Part shown: piece by piece, positions 23,562 to 31,938 of the stretch | Numbering within the stretch: the first letter of the stretch is position 1 | How the letters are laid out: every line of letters starts with the position of its first letter | Source: Ponticoccus alexandrii | GTDB lineage: Bacteria > Pseudomonadota > Alphaproteobacteria > Rhodobacterales > Rhodobacteraceae | NCBI RefSeq assembly: GCF_016806125.1 | Contig: NZ_CP047166.1 | Location: forward strand, 3,720,001 to 3,784,000 | Direction: 5' to 3' | DNA length: 64,000 bases | Program-made: the position numbers and the translations under genes | Notes under the pieces: generated by a model | Told to the model about the DNA's origin: nothing | The model's database searches: none | Seen by the model: the letters and a program-made list of their open reading frames with translations, nothing else

Positions 23562-25129
23562 CGCTGTTGCAGGTGCAGGGCCTGTCGGTGCGCTTTGGCG
23601 GCACGGCAGCGGTCGACGGGGTAAGCCTGACGCTGGGCGAGGGCGAAACACTGGCCCTGACCGGCGAATCCGGGTCCGGCAAGAGCCTGACGGCACTGGC
23701 GGTCATGGGCCTGCTGCCGCCGGTGGCAGAGGCCGGGGGCGCGGTGCTGTTCCGGGGCCGCGACCTGCGCGGCCTGCCGGACCGGCACATGCGCGCCCTG
23801 CGCGGGTCAGAGATCGGACTGGTCTTTCAGGAGCCGATGAGCGCGCTGAACCCGGTGCAGACCATCGGCGACCAGATCGAAGAGGTGCTGCGCCTGCCCC
23901 GCCCCGGCCATGTGCCGCCCCGGCGCGCCGAGGCCCGGGTGCGGGTGCGCGCCCTGCTTGACCGCGTCGGCCTGTCGGTACCGCCCACGCGCTATCCGCA
24001 CGAGCTTTCGGGGGGTCAGCGGCAGCGCGTCGTCATCGCCATGGCCGTGGCCAACCGCCCGCGCCTGCTGATCGCCGACGAGCCGACCACGGCCCTGGAC
24101 GTCACCACGCAGGCGCAGATCCTCGACCTGCTGAAGTCGCTGACCCGCTCCGAAGGCATGGCGCTGCTGATGATCACCCACGATCTTGCCGTCGTGGCCG
24201 GGATGGCTGATCGCATCGCCGTCATGCAGGCCGGGCGCGTGGTCGAACAGGGACCGGCCGCCACGCTTCTGGCCGCGCCGCGCCATCCCTACACGCAGGC
24301 CCTTCTGGCGGCCTCTGCCCATACGGCCACGCTGCCGCCGCCGCGCCCCGGGGTGCCCTTCCTGCGGCTGGACCGGGTATCCTGCCACTACCGGCTGCCG
24401 CGCCCGCACCCGCTGGCCCGCGCCCCGGTGTTCGAGGCGGTCCGTTCGGTCTCGCTGACGCTGCATGCGGGCGAGCGCGTCGGGCTGGTGGGCGAATCCG
24501 GCTGCGGCAAGTCCACCCTCGCCCGCGCCATCCTCGGGCTGGAGCCGGTCACAGAGGGCCGGATCGCGCTGGCGGATGGCGATCCGCACCGGCACCGGCG
24601 CATTCAGGCGGTGTTTCAGGACCCTTACGGCTCTTTCAACCCGCGCCACCGGGTCGCGCGGCTGCTGGCCGAGCCCTTTCATCTGCGCCGCACCCCGCCC
24701 CGGGGCGAGGCCCGGCAACAGGCGCTGGCCGAGGCGCTGACGGCCGTGGGCCTGTCGCCGGACATGCTGGGCCGCCACGTCCATGCCTTCTCGGGCGGGC
24801 AGCGGCAGCGTCTTGCCATCGCCCGCGCGCTGATGATCCGCCCCGAGATGATCGTCTTCGACGAGGCGGTTTCGGCGCTGGACGTGCGGGTGCGGGCGCA
24901 GATCCTCGACCTGCTGGCGGCGCTGGCCGGGACAACCGGGTTGGGCTGGCTGTTCATCAGCCACGACCTGTCCGTGGTGCGCGCCATCTGCGACCGGGTT
25001 CTGGTGATGCAGGCCGGGCAGATCGTCGAGGACGGCCCGGCAGAGCAGGTCTTTTCCGACCCGCAACACCCCTACACCCGTGCGCTTCTGGCCGCCACGC
25101 CGCGCCTGTCGGGGCGTCGGGCTGGCTGA
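23558..25129 (+). CDS. Fused DppD-DppF type ABC transporter ATPase
   Basis: A 523-residue protein with two complete ATPase domains. The first has Walker A GESGSGKS, signature LSGGQRQRVVIAMA and Walker B LLIADEPTTALD. The second, starting near residue 270, has GESGCGKS, FSGGQRQRLAIARAL and MIVFDEAVSALD. Fusion of the DppD and DppF halves is common in proteobacterial importers. It supplies the power for the permeases just upstream. Both catalytic sites look intact. Confidence 0.95.
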   Translation: MTLLQVQGLSVRFGGTAAVDGVSLTLGEGETLALTGESGSGKSLTALAVMGLLPPVAEAGGAVLFRGRDLRGLPDRHMRALRGSEIGLVFQEPMSALNPVQTIGDQIEEVLRLPRPGHVPPRRAEARVRVRALLDRVGLSVPPTRYPHELSGGQRQRVVIAMAVANRPRLLIADEPTTALDVTTQAQILDLLKSLTRSEGMALLMITHDLAVVAGMADRIAVMQAGRVVEQGPAATLLAAPRHPYTQALLAASAHTATLPPPRPGVPFLRLDRVSCHYRLPRPHPLARAPVFEAVRSVSLTLHAGERVGLVGESGCGKSTLARAILGLEPVTEGRIALADGDPHRHRRIQAVFQDPYGSFNPRHRVARLLAEPFHLRRTPPRGEARQQALAEALTAVGLSPDMLGRHVHAFSGGQRQRLAIARALMIRPEMIVFDEAVSALDVRVRAQILDLLAALAGTTGLGWLFISHDLSVVRAICDRVLVMQAGQIVEDGPAEQVFSDPQHPYTRALLAATPRLSGRRAG

Positions 25130-25384
25130 TCGTCTGCACCGTGGGGGGCCTTGCGGCTCGGGCAGGGCGCGGGGAAGACCGGCGGTGACTGCCTCCACCC
25201 AGCCCACACGGGGACGCCCGGCGCACGCTGGCGTGACCCCGACCCTGCGGTGCCCCGCCGACCCGGACGGAACCGGTCGCAAGCCCAGACCGGTCGCGGC
25301 TGCATCCCGGGCCACCCGGCACACGGCGGCCCTTGTATTTCCCCGCCGCGCGCCCGAATCTGGCGCGCGACACAGGAGCCTGCC

Positions 25385-26386
25385 ATGCACCCCGGACCCC
25401 AGAACCTGATCACCGATATTCCGGGCCTGCGCGTCGGCAATGCTCAGGATGCCGCGCTGAAGTCCGGCTGCACCGTGCTGCTCGGCGATGCGCCCTTCGT
25501 GGCCTCCGTCGCGGTCCACGGCGGCGCGCCGGGCACACGCGAAACCGACCTTCTGGCGCCGGACAAGATGGCGCCCGGCGTCGATGCCCTCGTCCTGTCA
25601 GGCGGCAGCGCCTTCGGCCTTGCCTCGGCACAGGGGGTGATGGATGTGCTGCATGGCATGGGGCGCGGCTTCCCGGTGCTGTCGGCCCGGGTGCCGCTGG
25701 TGCCCGCCGCGATCCTCTTCGACCTGCTCAATGGCGGCGACAAGGACTGGTCCGAAAACCCCTACCCGGCGCTTGGCCGGGCGGCGCTGCAACAGGCGGC
25801 GACGCGGTTCGCCCTTGGCAGCCACGGCGCCGGGACCGGCGCGCAGACGGCAATGCACAAGGGTGGGCTGGGATCGGCGAGCCTGATCCTGGACGACGGC
25901 ACCACGGTGGGCGCGCTGGTGGCGGTGAACCCCATCGGCAGCGTCACCACGCCCTCCGGGCGGCATTTCTGGGCGGCCCCCTTCGAGTTCGGCACGGAAT
26001 TCGGCGGCCTCGGCCCCGATCCGGTGGGCTTTGCCCCGATGCCGCCCAGCCGCAAGGCGCAGGCCATGGCGATGCAGGGCAACACGACGATCGCCATCGT
26101 GGGATGCGACCTCGCGCTGGACAAGGCGCAGTGTCACCGGCTGGCCGTGGCGGCGCATGACGGGCTGGCGCGGGCAATCGTGCCCTCTCATACGCCGATG
26201 GACGGGGACCTGGTCTTTGCGCTTGGCACGGGGTCGCGCACGCTGGAAAACCCGGCGGTGCAACTGGCGCAGGCGGGCCATGCGGCCAGCCTGTGCCTTG
26301 CCCGCGCCGTCGCCCGCGCCGTGTGGGAGGCAACACCCGCCCCGGGCGATCCCCTGCCCTGCCTGCGGGACGAACTGGCGGGCTGA
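25385..26386 (+). CDS. P1-family (DmpA-like) peptidase
   Basis: A 333-residue protein of the S58/DmpA family of N-terminal-nucleophile aminopeptidases, which self-cleave into two chains. Family landmarks are LITDIPGLRVGNAQD at the start, LSGGSAFGLASAQGV, GAGTGAQTAMHKGGLGSAS, in which the last serine is the expected nucleophile, and DGDLVFALGTGSRT. It lies 255 bases after the peptide importer, on the same strand, so it may process imported peptides or amides; that link is inference. The ATG at 25385 has ACAGGAG ahead. The gap before it shows no gene. Confidence 0.88.
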   Translation: MHPGPQNLITDIPGLRVGNAQDAALKSGCTVLLGDAPFVASVAVHGGAPGTRETDLLAPDKMAPGVDALVLSGGSAFGLASAQGVMDVLHGMGRGFPVLSARVPLVPAAILFDLLNGGDKDWSENPYPALGRAALQQAATRFALGSHGAGTGAQTAMHKGGLGSASLILDDGTTVGALVAVNPIGSVTTPSGRHFWAAPFEFGTEFGGLGPDPVGFAPMPPSRKAQAMAMQGNTTIAIVGCDLALDKAQCHRLAVAAHDGLARAIVPSHTPMDGDLVFALGTGSRTLENPAVQLAQAGHAASLCLARAVARAVWEATPAPGDPLPCLRDELAG

Positions 26387-26632
26387 GCCCGCAGGGCGGG
26401 GAGCGGTGGGCGCAGCCCCTCCCCGGCCTGAGCGCAGGCGCGCCGCTTCGGACCGACCTTTGCCCGCGCCGGGGCCGCGGGACACTGAGAACCCGTGAAC
26501 CCGTGCTTAACCGAATCGCCTCAGGGTAGAGGGCGGTAGGGAGAGGGATGTTTCGTCTGCATTTCGTTGACCGGGCGCGCGCATGCCCGGCCCCTTCCAC
26601 GGGACCGCGACACGGGCCGCCGCCTGCCGGGG

Positions 26633-27418
26633 CTACCGAAGCTTCGGCGGCTTGTCCGGGTCGCTGCCCGGCGCGGCGCGTTCGACCGCGACCTTCGGCA
26701 TTTCGGGCTCCGGCAGGTCGAAGCGCAACGCCACCCGCGCCAGCGCAGCGGTCAGCGGATCGCTGTCCGCAAGGAAGGCCACGTCCAGCACGCCCGCGTC
26801 CAGACCGGAAAAGACCAGCGCCTCGTTGACGGCCCCCGCAAGGGCGCGCTCGGCGCCCTCACGCACGCCGGTGATCCCAAGCAGGTGCCCGCGTCCGCCG
26901 CCTTCGTAAACCACGGCGGCCAGGTAGGCGCGCCGCGCCAGCCCGGCGGCCCCGGCCAGCTTTGCATCCAGCGCCGTCACCAGCACCTCTGGCACCTGCG
27001 GGGCGGAAAACTCTTCGGCACGCGCCTCCGCGGCTTCGGGGCCGGTGCCCAGCGTGTCGACCAGCCAGGCCAGCGCCTCGGGCGGCAAAAGCGTCTGAGA
27101 GGCCCCCTGTTCGAGATTCAGCGCCAGCCCGAAACCCTGCGGCGCCAGCATCCCCGCCAGCGCCCGGCCGGACAGCGCGGCATAGGGCACGGCGCGCCCG
27201 GCGAAGCCCGCCAGGCGGTCCTCGAGGTCGAAGGCCAGCACGTATTGCGTGCCCTCGATCTCGAAGACTTCCGGGGAAATATCCGCGCCCTGCGGTTCCG
27301 CCTTCAGCATCAGGAAGAGTTCCGCGCCCGCGAGTGTATCGTAGAACCGCAAGCGGGCGGCATCGCTGCCCGTGGTTTCCATCGCGGCATGCGCCGTATC
27401 AAGCGGGGTCGTCGTCAT
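26633..27418 (-). CDS. SseB family protein
   Basis: A 261-residue protein whose first half matches SseB (LRFYDTLAGAELFLML, FALEDRLAGFAGR-like FDLEDRLAGFAG, ALSGRALAGML, FGLALNLEQG). The family was named from an E. coli protein linked to serine sensitivity, and its biochemical role is unclear. The second half (ALDAKLAGAAGLARRAYLAAVVYEG onward) resembles the SseB C-terminal domain. Its start overlaps the upstream glycosylase stop by four bases, so the two form one operon. The sequence ends with a charged, proline-rich tail. Confidence 0.82.
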   Translation of the reverse strand: MTTTPLDTAHAAMETTGSDAARLRFYDTLAGAELFLMLKAEPQGADISPEVFEIEGTQYVLAFDLEDRLAGFAGRAVPYAALSGRALAGMLAPQGFGLALNLEQGASQTLLPPEALAWLVDTLGTGPEAAEARAEEFSAPQVPEVLVTALDAKLAGAAGLARRAYLAAVVYEGGGRGHLLGITGVREGAERALAGAVNEALVFSGLDAGVLDVAFLADSDPLTAALARVALRFDLPEPEMPKVAVERAAPGSDPDKPPKLR

Positions 27419-27999
27419 GAAAGCACCTCTGCCACGCGCGCCCGGAGCACCGGCAGAAGCTCTGCCGCGAACCAGGGATTTCGCTTCAGCCACCCGGTAT
27501 TGCGCCAGGACGGATGCGGCAAGGGGATCGCCCCGGGCAGAAAGTCGCGCCAGCGCAGGACGGTGGCGGTGACACCCTCGCGGGTGCCAAGATGCCAGCG
27601 TTGCGCCGGGCCGCCGATCGGCAGGATCAGGCGCAGGTTGGGCAGGCCCTGCATCACCGACGCCCGCCAGGTCCGCGCGCAGATTGGCGGAGGCGGCAGG
27701 TCGGCGCCCTTGCGGTAGCCGGGAAAGCAGAAGGCCATGGGCAGGATGGCGACGCGGGTGGTGTCGTAGAAGACGGCCTCGTCCAGCCCCAGCCAGTCGC
27801 GCAGGCGGTCGCCCGAGGGGTCTGTGAAGGGTGTGCCAGAGGCATGGACCCGCGCGCCCGGCGCCTGCCCGGCGATCAGCAGCCTCGCCGTGGGCACGAC
27901 CCGCAGCACCGGGCGCGGGTGGTGGGCCGTCTCGGTTGCGGCAAAGCGCTCGGCGCAGAGCGCACAGGCGCGGATGCGTGTGGCAAGATCCGTCATCAT
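27415..27999 (-). CDS. Uracil-DNA glycosylase superfamily protein
   Basis: About 194 residues of the uracil-DNA glycosylase superfamily (the iron-sulfur-type relatives are families 4 and 5). Visible motifs are LLIAGQAPGARVHASGTPFTDPSG (motif 1, GQAPG) and the closing PLPHPSWRNTGW (motif with HPS). Only C-A-L-C near the N-terminus (ACALCAERF) recalls the cluster ligands, so an iron-sulfur cluster is possible but not shown. I place the start at ATG 27999 (or 27996); the open frame continues to 28071 without a ribosome site. It overlaps sseB. Confidence 0.75.
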   Translation of the reverse strand: MMTDLATRIRACALCAERFAATETAHHPRPVLRVVPTARLLIAGQAPGARVHASGTPFTDPSGDRLRDWLGLDEAVFYDTTRVAILPMAFCFPGYRKGADLPPPPICARTWRASVMQGLPNLRLILPIGGPAQRWHLGTREGVTATVLRWRDFLPGAIPLPHPSWRNTGWLKRNPWFAAELLPVLRARVAEVLS

Positions 28000-28064
28000 C
28001 CAGAAGGTAGGGCAAGGCCGGCGCCGGTGAAAGACCAACACTTCGACAAACCCTGAAATGAGAG

Positions 28065-28098
28065 TTGACACACCACCACATTACTAGAAATCTAGAAT
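28065..28098 (+). promoter_or_regulatory. Promoter with candidate operator for the arsR-like gene
   Basis: TTGACA at 28065-28070 looks like a -35 element. A perfect palindrome CTAGA-AA-TCTAG at 28084-28095 covers the expected -10 region and ends four bases before the ATG, which is where an ArsR-family repressor would block transcription. No clear -10 hexamer stands out, and the gene has almost no leader or ribosome site. Confidence 0.5.
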
Positions 28099-28099
28099 C

Positions 28100-28450
28100 A
28101 TGAAAATGAATGACACGCCCCCCGCCCTGCTGACCCAGTCGACCGCCGCCTCGAAATTCGCGGCGCTTGGGTCCGAACAACGTCTTGCCGTCCTGCACGC
28201 CCTTGTCCGGTCCGGCCCCGAGGGGCTGAGCATCGGCGACCTCGGGCAGCGGTGCGGCATCACAGGCTCGACCCTGACCCATCACCTGAAGATCCTCGCC
28301 GCCGCCGGTCTGGTCCGGCAAGAGCGGCAGGGCCGGTCCACCATCTGCGCGGGCGCCGATTTTGAGGAAGTCCGGGCGCTCTCCGATTACCTTCTGCAAC
28401 ATTGCTGCGCCGATATCGGCCGGCCCTCCGGAGTTCACGATCATGGCTGA
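28100..28450 (+). CDS. ArsR/SmtB family transcriptional regulator
   Basis: A 116-residue winged-helix protein: KFAALGSEQRLAVLHALV (helix 2), then GDLGQRCGITGSTLTHHLKILAAAGLV for the recognition helices and the wing RQERQGRSTICAG. Cysteines at C52, C83, C102 and C103 could bind a soft metalloid or sense persulfides; their spacing is not a textbook ArsR site. It precedes an ArsP-like permease whose start overlaps it by eight bases. The promoter palindrome just upstream suggests autoregulation. There is no ribosome site, so translation may start leaderless. Confidence 0.88.
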   Translation: MKMNDTPPALLTQSTAASKFAALGSEQRLAVLHALVRSGPEGLSIGDLGQRCGITGSTLTHHLKILAAAGLVRQERQGRSTICAGADFEEVRALSDYLLQHCCADIGRPSGVHDHG

Positions 28451-29459
28451 GACATCCGCCGCCACCGCGTCCCGGCTGCCCAAGGCCTGGCTTGCCTCGG
28501 CCCTGATCCTTGGCGCGGTTGCGATGCTGGACCCGCCGCAGGCCTGGCCGACGGTCACCTTCACCGCGAACGCGCTGCTGCATACCGCGCCCTTCATCCT
28601 CTTCGCCGTCTTCGCGGTCGCCTTCCTGAAAGCCTCGGGGGCGGAATCCCTGCTGGCGCGCGCCTTCGAGGGGCGCGAAACGCGGATGATCGTGATGGCC
28701 GCGGCCCTGGGCGGGCTGTCGCCCTTCTGTTCCTGCGAGGTCATCCCCTTCATCGCGGCCCTGCTGGCGGTGGGGGCGCCGCTGAGCGCGGTCATGGCCT
28801 TCTGGCTGGCCTCGCCGCTGATGGACCCGGCGATGTTCACGATCACCGTCGGAACGCTGGGGCTGGACTTCGCGCTGGCCAAGGCGCTGGCCGCCATCGG
28901 GCTGGGGCTGCTGGGCGGCTTCGGCACCCGGGCCTTCGCGGGCACCGTGGTCTTCCGCGACCCCCTGCGCGCGCAGCCCAAGGTGGGCGGCTGCTGCGCG
29001 GCGCAGAAACCCTTTGGCGGGCAGCCGGTCTGGCGCTTCTGGCAAGACCCGGCCCGGCGCGAGACCTTCCGCGAAACGGCGCTGACCAATGGCCTGTTCC
29101 TGCTGAAGTGGCTGACGCTGGCCTATGTCATCGAAGCGGTGATGCTGCGCTATATCCCGGCAGAGACCATCGCCGGGGTGCTGGGCGGCACCGGGCTGTG
29201 GCCGGTGCTCATGGGGGCCCTTGTCGGGGCGCCAGCCTATCTGAACGGCTATGCCGCCGTGCCGCTGGTCGACGCCCTGCTGCAACAGGGCATGGCACCG
29301 GGGGCGGCCATGAGCTTTGTCATCGCGGGCGGCGTCAGCTGCATCCCCGCCGCCGTCGCGGTCTGGGCGCTGGTCAAACCCCGGATCTTCGCGGCCTACG
29401 CAGGCTTCGCACTGACCGGGGCGCTGATCGCCGGGCTGGTCTGGGGCGCGGTGGCCTGA
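28443..29459 (+). CDS. ArsP-like (DUF318/PF03773) permease
   Basis: A 338-residue membrane protein with about eight helices. The PF03773 motif LSPFCSCEVIPFIAALLAVGAP places a cysteine pair in a helix, as in ArsP, the organoarsenical exporter; a second pair (GGCCAAQKP, near residue 182) lies in a central loop. GGVSCIPAAVAVW is another conserved cysteine site. Its cytoplasmic or periplasmic topology is not decided here. It is co-transcribed with the ArsR-type gene, whose signal it presumably shares. Export of methylated or trivalent arsenic compounds is likely but not proved; other permeases in the family are unassigned. Confidence 0.8.
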   Translation: MAETSAATASRLPKAWLASALILGAVAMLDPPQAWPTVTFTANALLHTAPFILFAVFAVAFLKASGAESLLARAFEGRETRMIVMAAALGGLSPFCSCEVIPFIAALLAVGAPLSAVMAFWLASPLMDPAMFTITVGTLGLDFALAKALAAIGLGLLGGFGTRAFAGTVVFRDPLRAQPKVGGCCAAQKPFGGQPVWRFWQDPARRETFRETALTNGLFLLKWLTLAYVIEAVMLRYIPAETIAGVLGGTGLWPVLMGALVGAPAYLNGYAAVPLVDALLQQGMAPGAAMSFVIAGGVSCIPAAVAVWALVKPRIFAAYAGFALTGALIAGLVWGAVA

Positions 29460-29736
29460 CCGCCGCCCCCTTGTCCGACAGTGTCCGGCGCGGCAAAGCG
29501 CGGCGGCACCGGGCGTCGCGCAAGGGGCGCCTTCCCGCGTCTGGAAAGCGGCGGACCCGACTGCCCTGACCGGTGCCCCGAGGCGCCCTCAAGGGCCGAA
29601 CACCGTCACCCCGTGCCCCGGACCGAAGAAAAGGCAGCGCCATCGCGCGCTCTGGCGCGTTGCCCGGCAGGTTTCCATCCGTTACACCTGACGGAAGAAC
29701 GGAAGAAAAAGAGACTATTTTCCGACAGGGGGGCTC

Positions 29737-31119
29737 ATGTATCGCGTCTGGAACTTTCTGGCCAGCTACTCTTTGCTGCTTATCTTCGGCGCCCTCGTGG
29801 CGCTGGTCTGGGCCAATCTGGACGTGATCGCCCCGGTCGCCGGAGATCCGCATTACTGGGCCGACAAATACCACCACTTCGTCGAGTTCGTCATCTGGGA
29901 CCACGCGCCCATCGGGCACTGGCATGCCGCGCATATCGCCCCCTCGGACCCGGCCTTCGCCGAATTGGTCGCGGGCGGGGCAGAGGTTCTGACCGACGCC
30001 GAGGGGCACGAATACGTGCTGGGCGAAGGCTACCGCACGCTGACCTTCCACTATCTCGTCAACGACATCCTCATGGCCTTCTTCTTCGGCATCGCCGCCA
30101 AGGAAGTCTGGGAGGCCGTCATTCTTGAAAACGGGTCGCTGCGCGGCAAGAAAGCGGCGACGCCGCTGTTCGCCACCGCCGGTGGCATGTTCGGCCCGAT
30201 TGCGGTCTATCTGGGCCTCGCCGCCGTTCTGGGCTCGGAGACCTACAACGCGGTCGCCAACGGCTGGGCCATCCCAACCGCCACCGACATCGCCTTTTCC
30301 TACCTCGTGGGGCGCATCGTCTTTGGCGCCGGTCACCCGGCGGTGCGCTTCCTGCTGCTTCTGGCCATCGCCGACGACGCGGCGGGGCTGATCATCCTTG
30401 CGATCTTCTATCCCTCCGGGGAACTGGCGCCCGAATGGCTGCTGCTGTCGGTGGGCGCCGCCGTGGGGGTGTTCCTGCTGGCCAACTGGCTGCCGCGCCG
30501 CATGGACCGGGGCAAGCAGGACCGCCCGAATTCGACATGGGTGCGCGAGACGCTGGGCTTCTGGCCCTATGCGCTGGCAGGCGCCCTGTCGTGGTACGGC
30601 TTCATGATGTCAGGCCTGCACCCGGCCCTGGGCCTGCTGCCGGTGGTTCCGGCCATCCCCCATGCCGACCGCGCCTTCGGCATCTTCGCCGCCGCCGAGG
30701 AACACCTGACCGACCTGCTGAACCACATCGAACACGGGCTGAAATACCCCGTCGAGGTGGTGCTGTTCTTCTTCGGCCTGCTCAACGCGGGGGTGCAGTT
30801 CTCTTCGATGGGCGCGGCCACCTGGCTGGTTCTGGCGGGCCTGCTGATCGGCAAGCCCATCGGGATCTTCCTCTTCGGCTGGATCGCCGCCGTGCCGCTG
30901 AAACTGGGCATGCCGCAGGGTATGCGGCTGATCGACCTCGTGGTGATCGGCTTCGTCGCGGCCATCGGCTTCACCGTCTCGCTCTTCGTTGCCTCGGTCG
31001 CCTTCGGGCCGGGTGAGGTGCAGGATGCCGCCAAGATGGGCGCCCTTCTGTCCTTCTTCGCCGCCGTGGCCGCCATCGCCGCGGGCAAGATCACCCGCGT
31101 CGAAAAACACGAGCTTTAA
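29737..31119 (+). CDS. nhaA: Na+/H+ antiporter NhaA
   Basis: A 460-residue antiporter that exchanges sodium or lithium for protons. The ion-binding pair D213-D214 lies in AIADDAAGLIILAIFY, and D184 in PTATDIAFSYLV corresponds to E. coli D133. Several more helices follow, ending near residue 450. Residues 30-105, after the first helix, form an extended His-, Asp- and Glu-rich extracellular segment that the 388-residue E. coli protein does not have. The 277 bases before it hold no gene. A strong terminator follows. Confidence 0.93.
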   Translation: MYRVWNFLASYSLLLIFGALVALVWANLDVIAPVAGDPHYWADKYHHFVEFVIWDHAPIGHWHAAHIAPSDPAFAELVAGGAEVLTDAEGHEYVLGEGYRTLTFHYLVNDILMAFFFGIAAKEVWEAVILENGSLRGKKAATPLFATAGGMFGPIAVYLGLAAVLGSETYNAVANGWAIPTATDIAFSYLVGRIVFGAGHPAVRFLLLLAIADDAAGLIILAIFYPSGELAPEWLLLSVGAAVGVFLLANWLPRRMDRGKQDRPNSTWVRETLGFWPYALAGALSWYGFMMSGLHPALGLLPVVPAIPHADRAFGIFAAAEEHLTDLLNHIEHGLKYPVEVVLFFFGLLNAGVQFSSMGAATWLVLAGLLIGKPIGIFLFGWIAAVPLKLGMPQGMRLIDLVVIGFVAAIGFTVSLFVASVAFGPGEVQDAAKMGALLSFFAAVAAIAAGKITRVEKHEL

Positions 31120-31151
31120 CGAACAATTCGGGCAAAATCCGCATTGTCGAC

Positions 31152-31177
31152 CGCGCGCCCCCAACCCGGGGCGCGCG
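31152..31177 (+). terminator. Terminator after nhaA
   Basis: A 10-bp perfect stem (31152-31161 with 31168-31177, loop CAACCC) lies 32 bases past the nhaA stop and is followed by TTGTCTTTGTTT. Confidence 0.85.
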
Positions 31178-31278
31178 TTGTCTTTGTTTCCCGCCCGGGT
31201 CATAATGTGGCCCAAGTTCTTTTCTAGACCGGGCCTGTTCCCACATACGGGGAACACGAACACCAAGGGGCACCCCGG

Positions 31279-31938
31279 ATGTTGGAATTCGACATGGTCA
31301 GCAAGTCCTTCTGGACCGGCACCCAGCGCAAGGTGATCCTTGACCGGGTCTCGTTCCGCGTGGACCTGGGCGAGTCGCTGGGCATCCTTGCCCCCAACGG
31401 CACCGGCAAGACCACCGTGATCAAGATGATGGCCGGACTGGAAAAACCCGACGAGGGCGAGATCCGGCGCGGCTGCCGCATCTCCTTTCCGCTGGGCTTC
31501 ATGGGCGGGGTGGTGTCCAAGATCTCGGCCAAGGAGAACGCGCGCTTCATCGCGCGGCTCTACGGGCTTGACCCCGATTATGTCGAAAGCTTCTGTCGCT
31601 GGCTCTGCGACCTGAAGGAGTATTTCGACCAGCCCATTGGCACCTATTCCTCCGGCATGCGGGCGCGCTTTACCTTTGCGCTGATGCTGGCGCTGGACTT
31701 CGACATGTACCTGATCGACGAGGGCATGCCGAATTCCACCGACGCGAATTTCAACAAGAAGGCAGGCGACCTGCTGGCGGAACGGCTGCGCACGACGACG
31801 ATCATCATCGTCAGCCACCAGCCGCAGATCCTAGAGAAATTTGTCCGCAAGGCAGCTGTCCTGATGGATGGCAAGCTGCATATGTTCGACACCTTGGAAG
31901 AAGCGAAACGGCTCTATGACTACGAAACCCAAGGCTAA
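31279..31938 (+). CDS. Polysaccharide-export ABC ATPase, KpsT/Wzt-like
   Basis: A 219-residue ATPase. Walker A reads APNGTGKTT (residues 38-46), the signature is YSSGMRAR and Walker B MYLIDEGM, which is the KpsT pattern. KpsT energises export of capsular polysaccharide through the inner-membrane permease KpsM. No KpsM-like permease is next to it in this window, so it is coded elsewhere or this ATPase pairs with something else. Its end overlaps the next gene by 23 bases. Confidence 0.86.
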   Translation: MLEFDMVSKSFWTGTQRKVILDRVSFRVDLGESLGILAPNGTGKTTVIKMMAGLEKPDEGEIRRGCRISFPLGFMGGVVSKISAKENARFIARLYGLDPDYVESFCRWLCDLKEYFDQPIGTYSSGMRARFTFALMLALDFDMYLIDEGMPNSTDANFNKKAGDLLAERLRTTTIIIVSHQPQILEKFVRKAAVLMDGKLHMFDTLEEAKRLYDYETQG

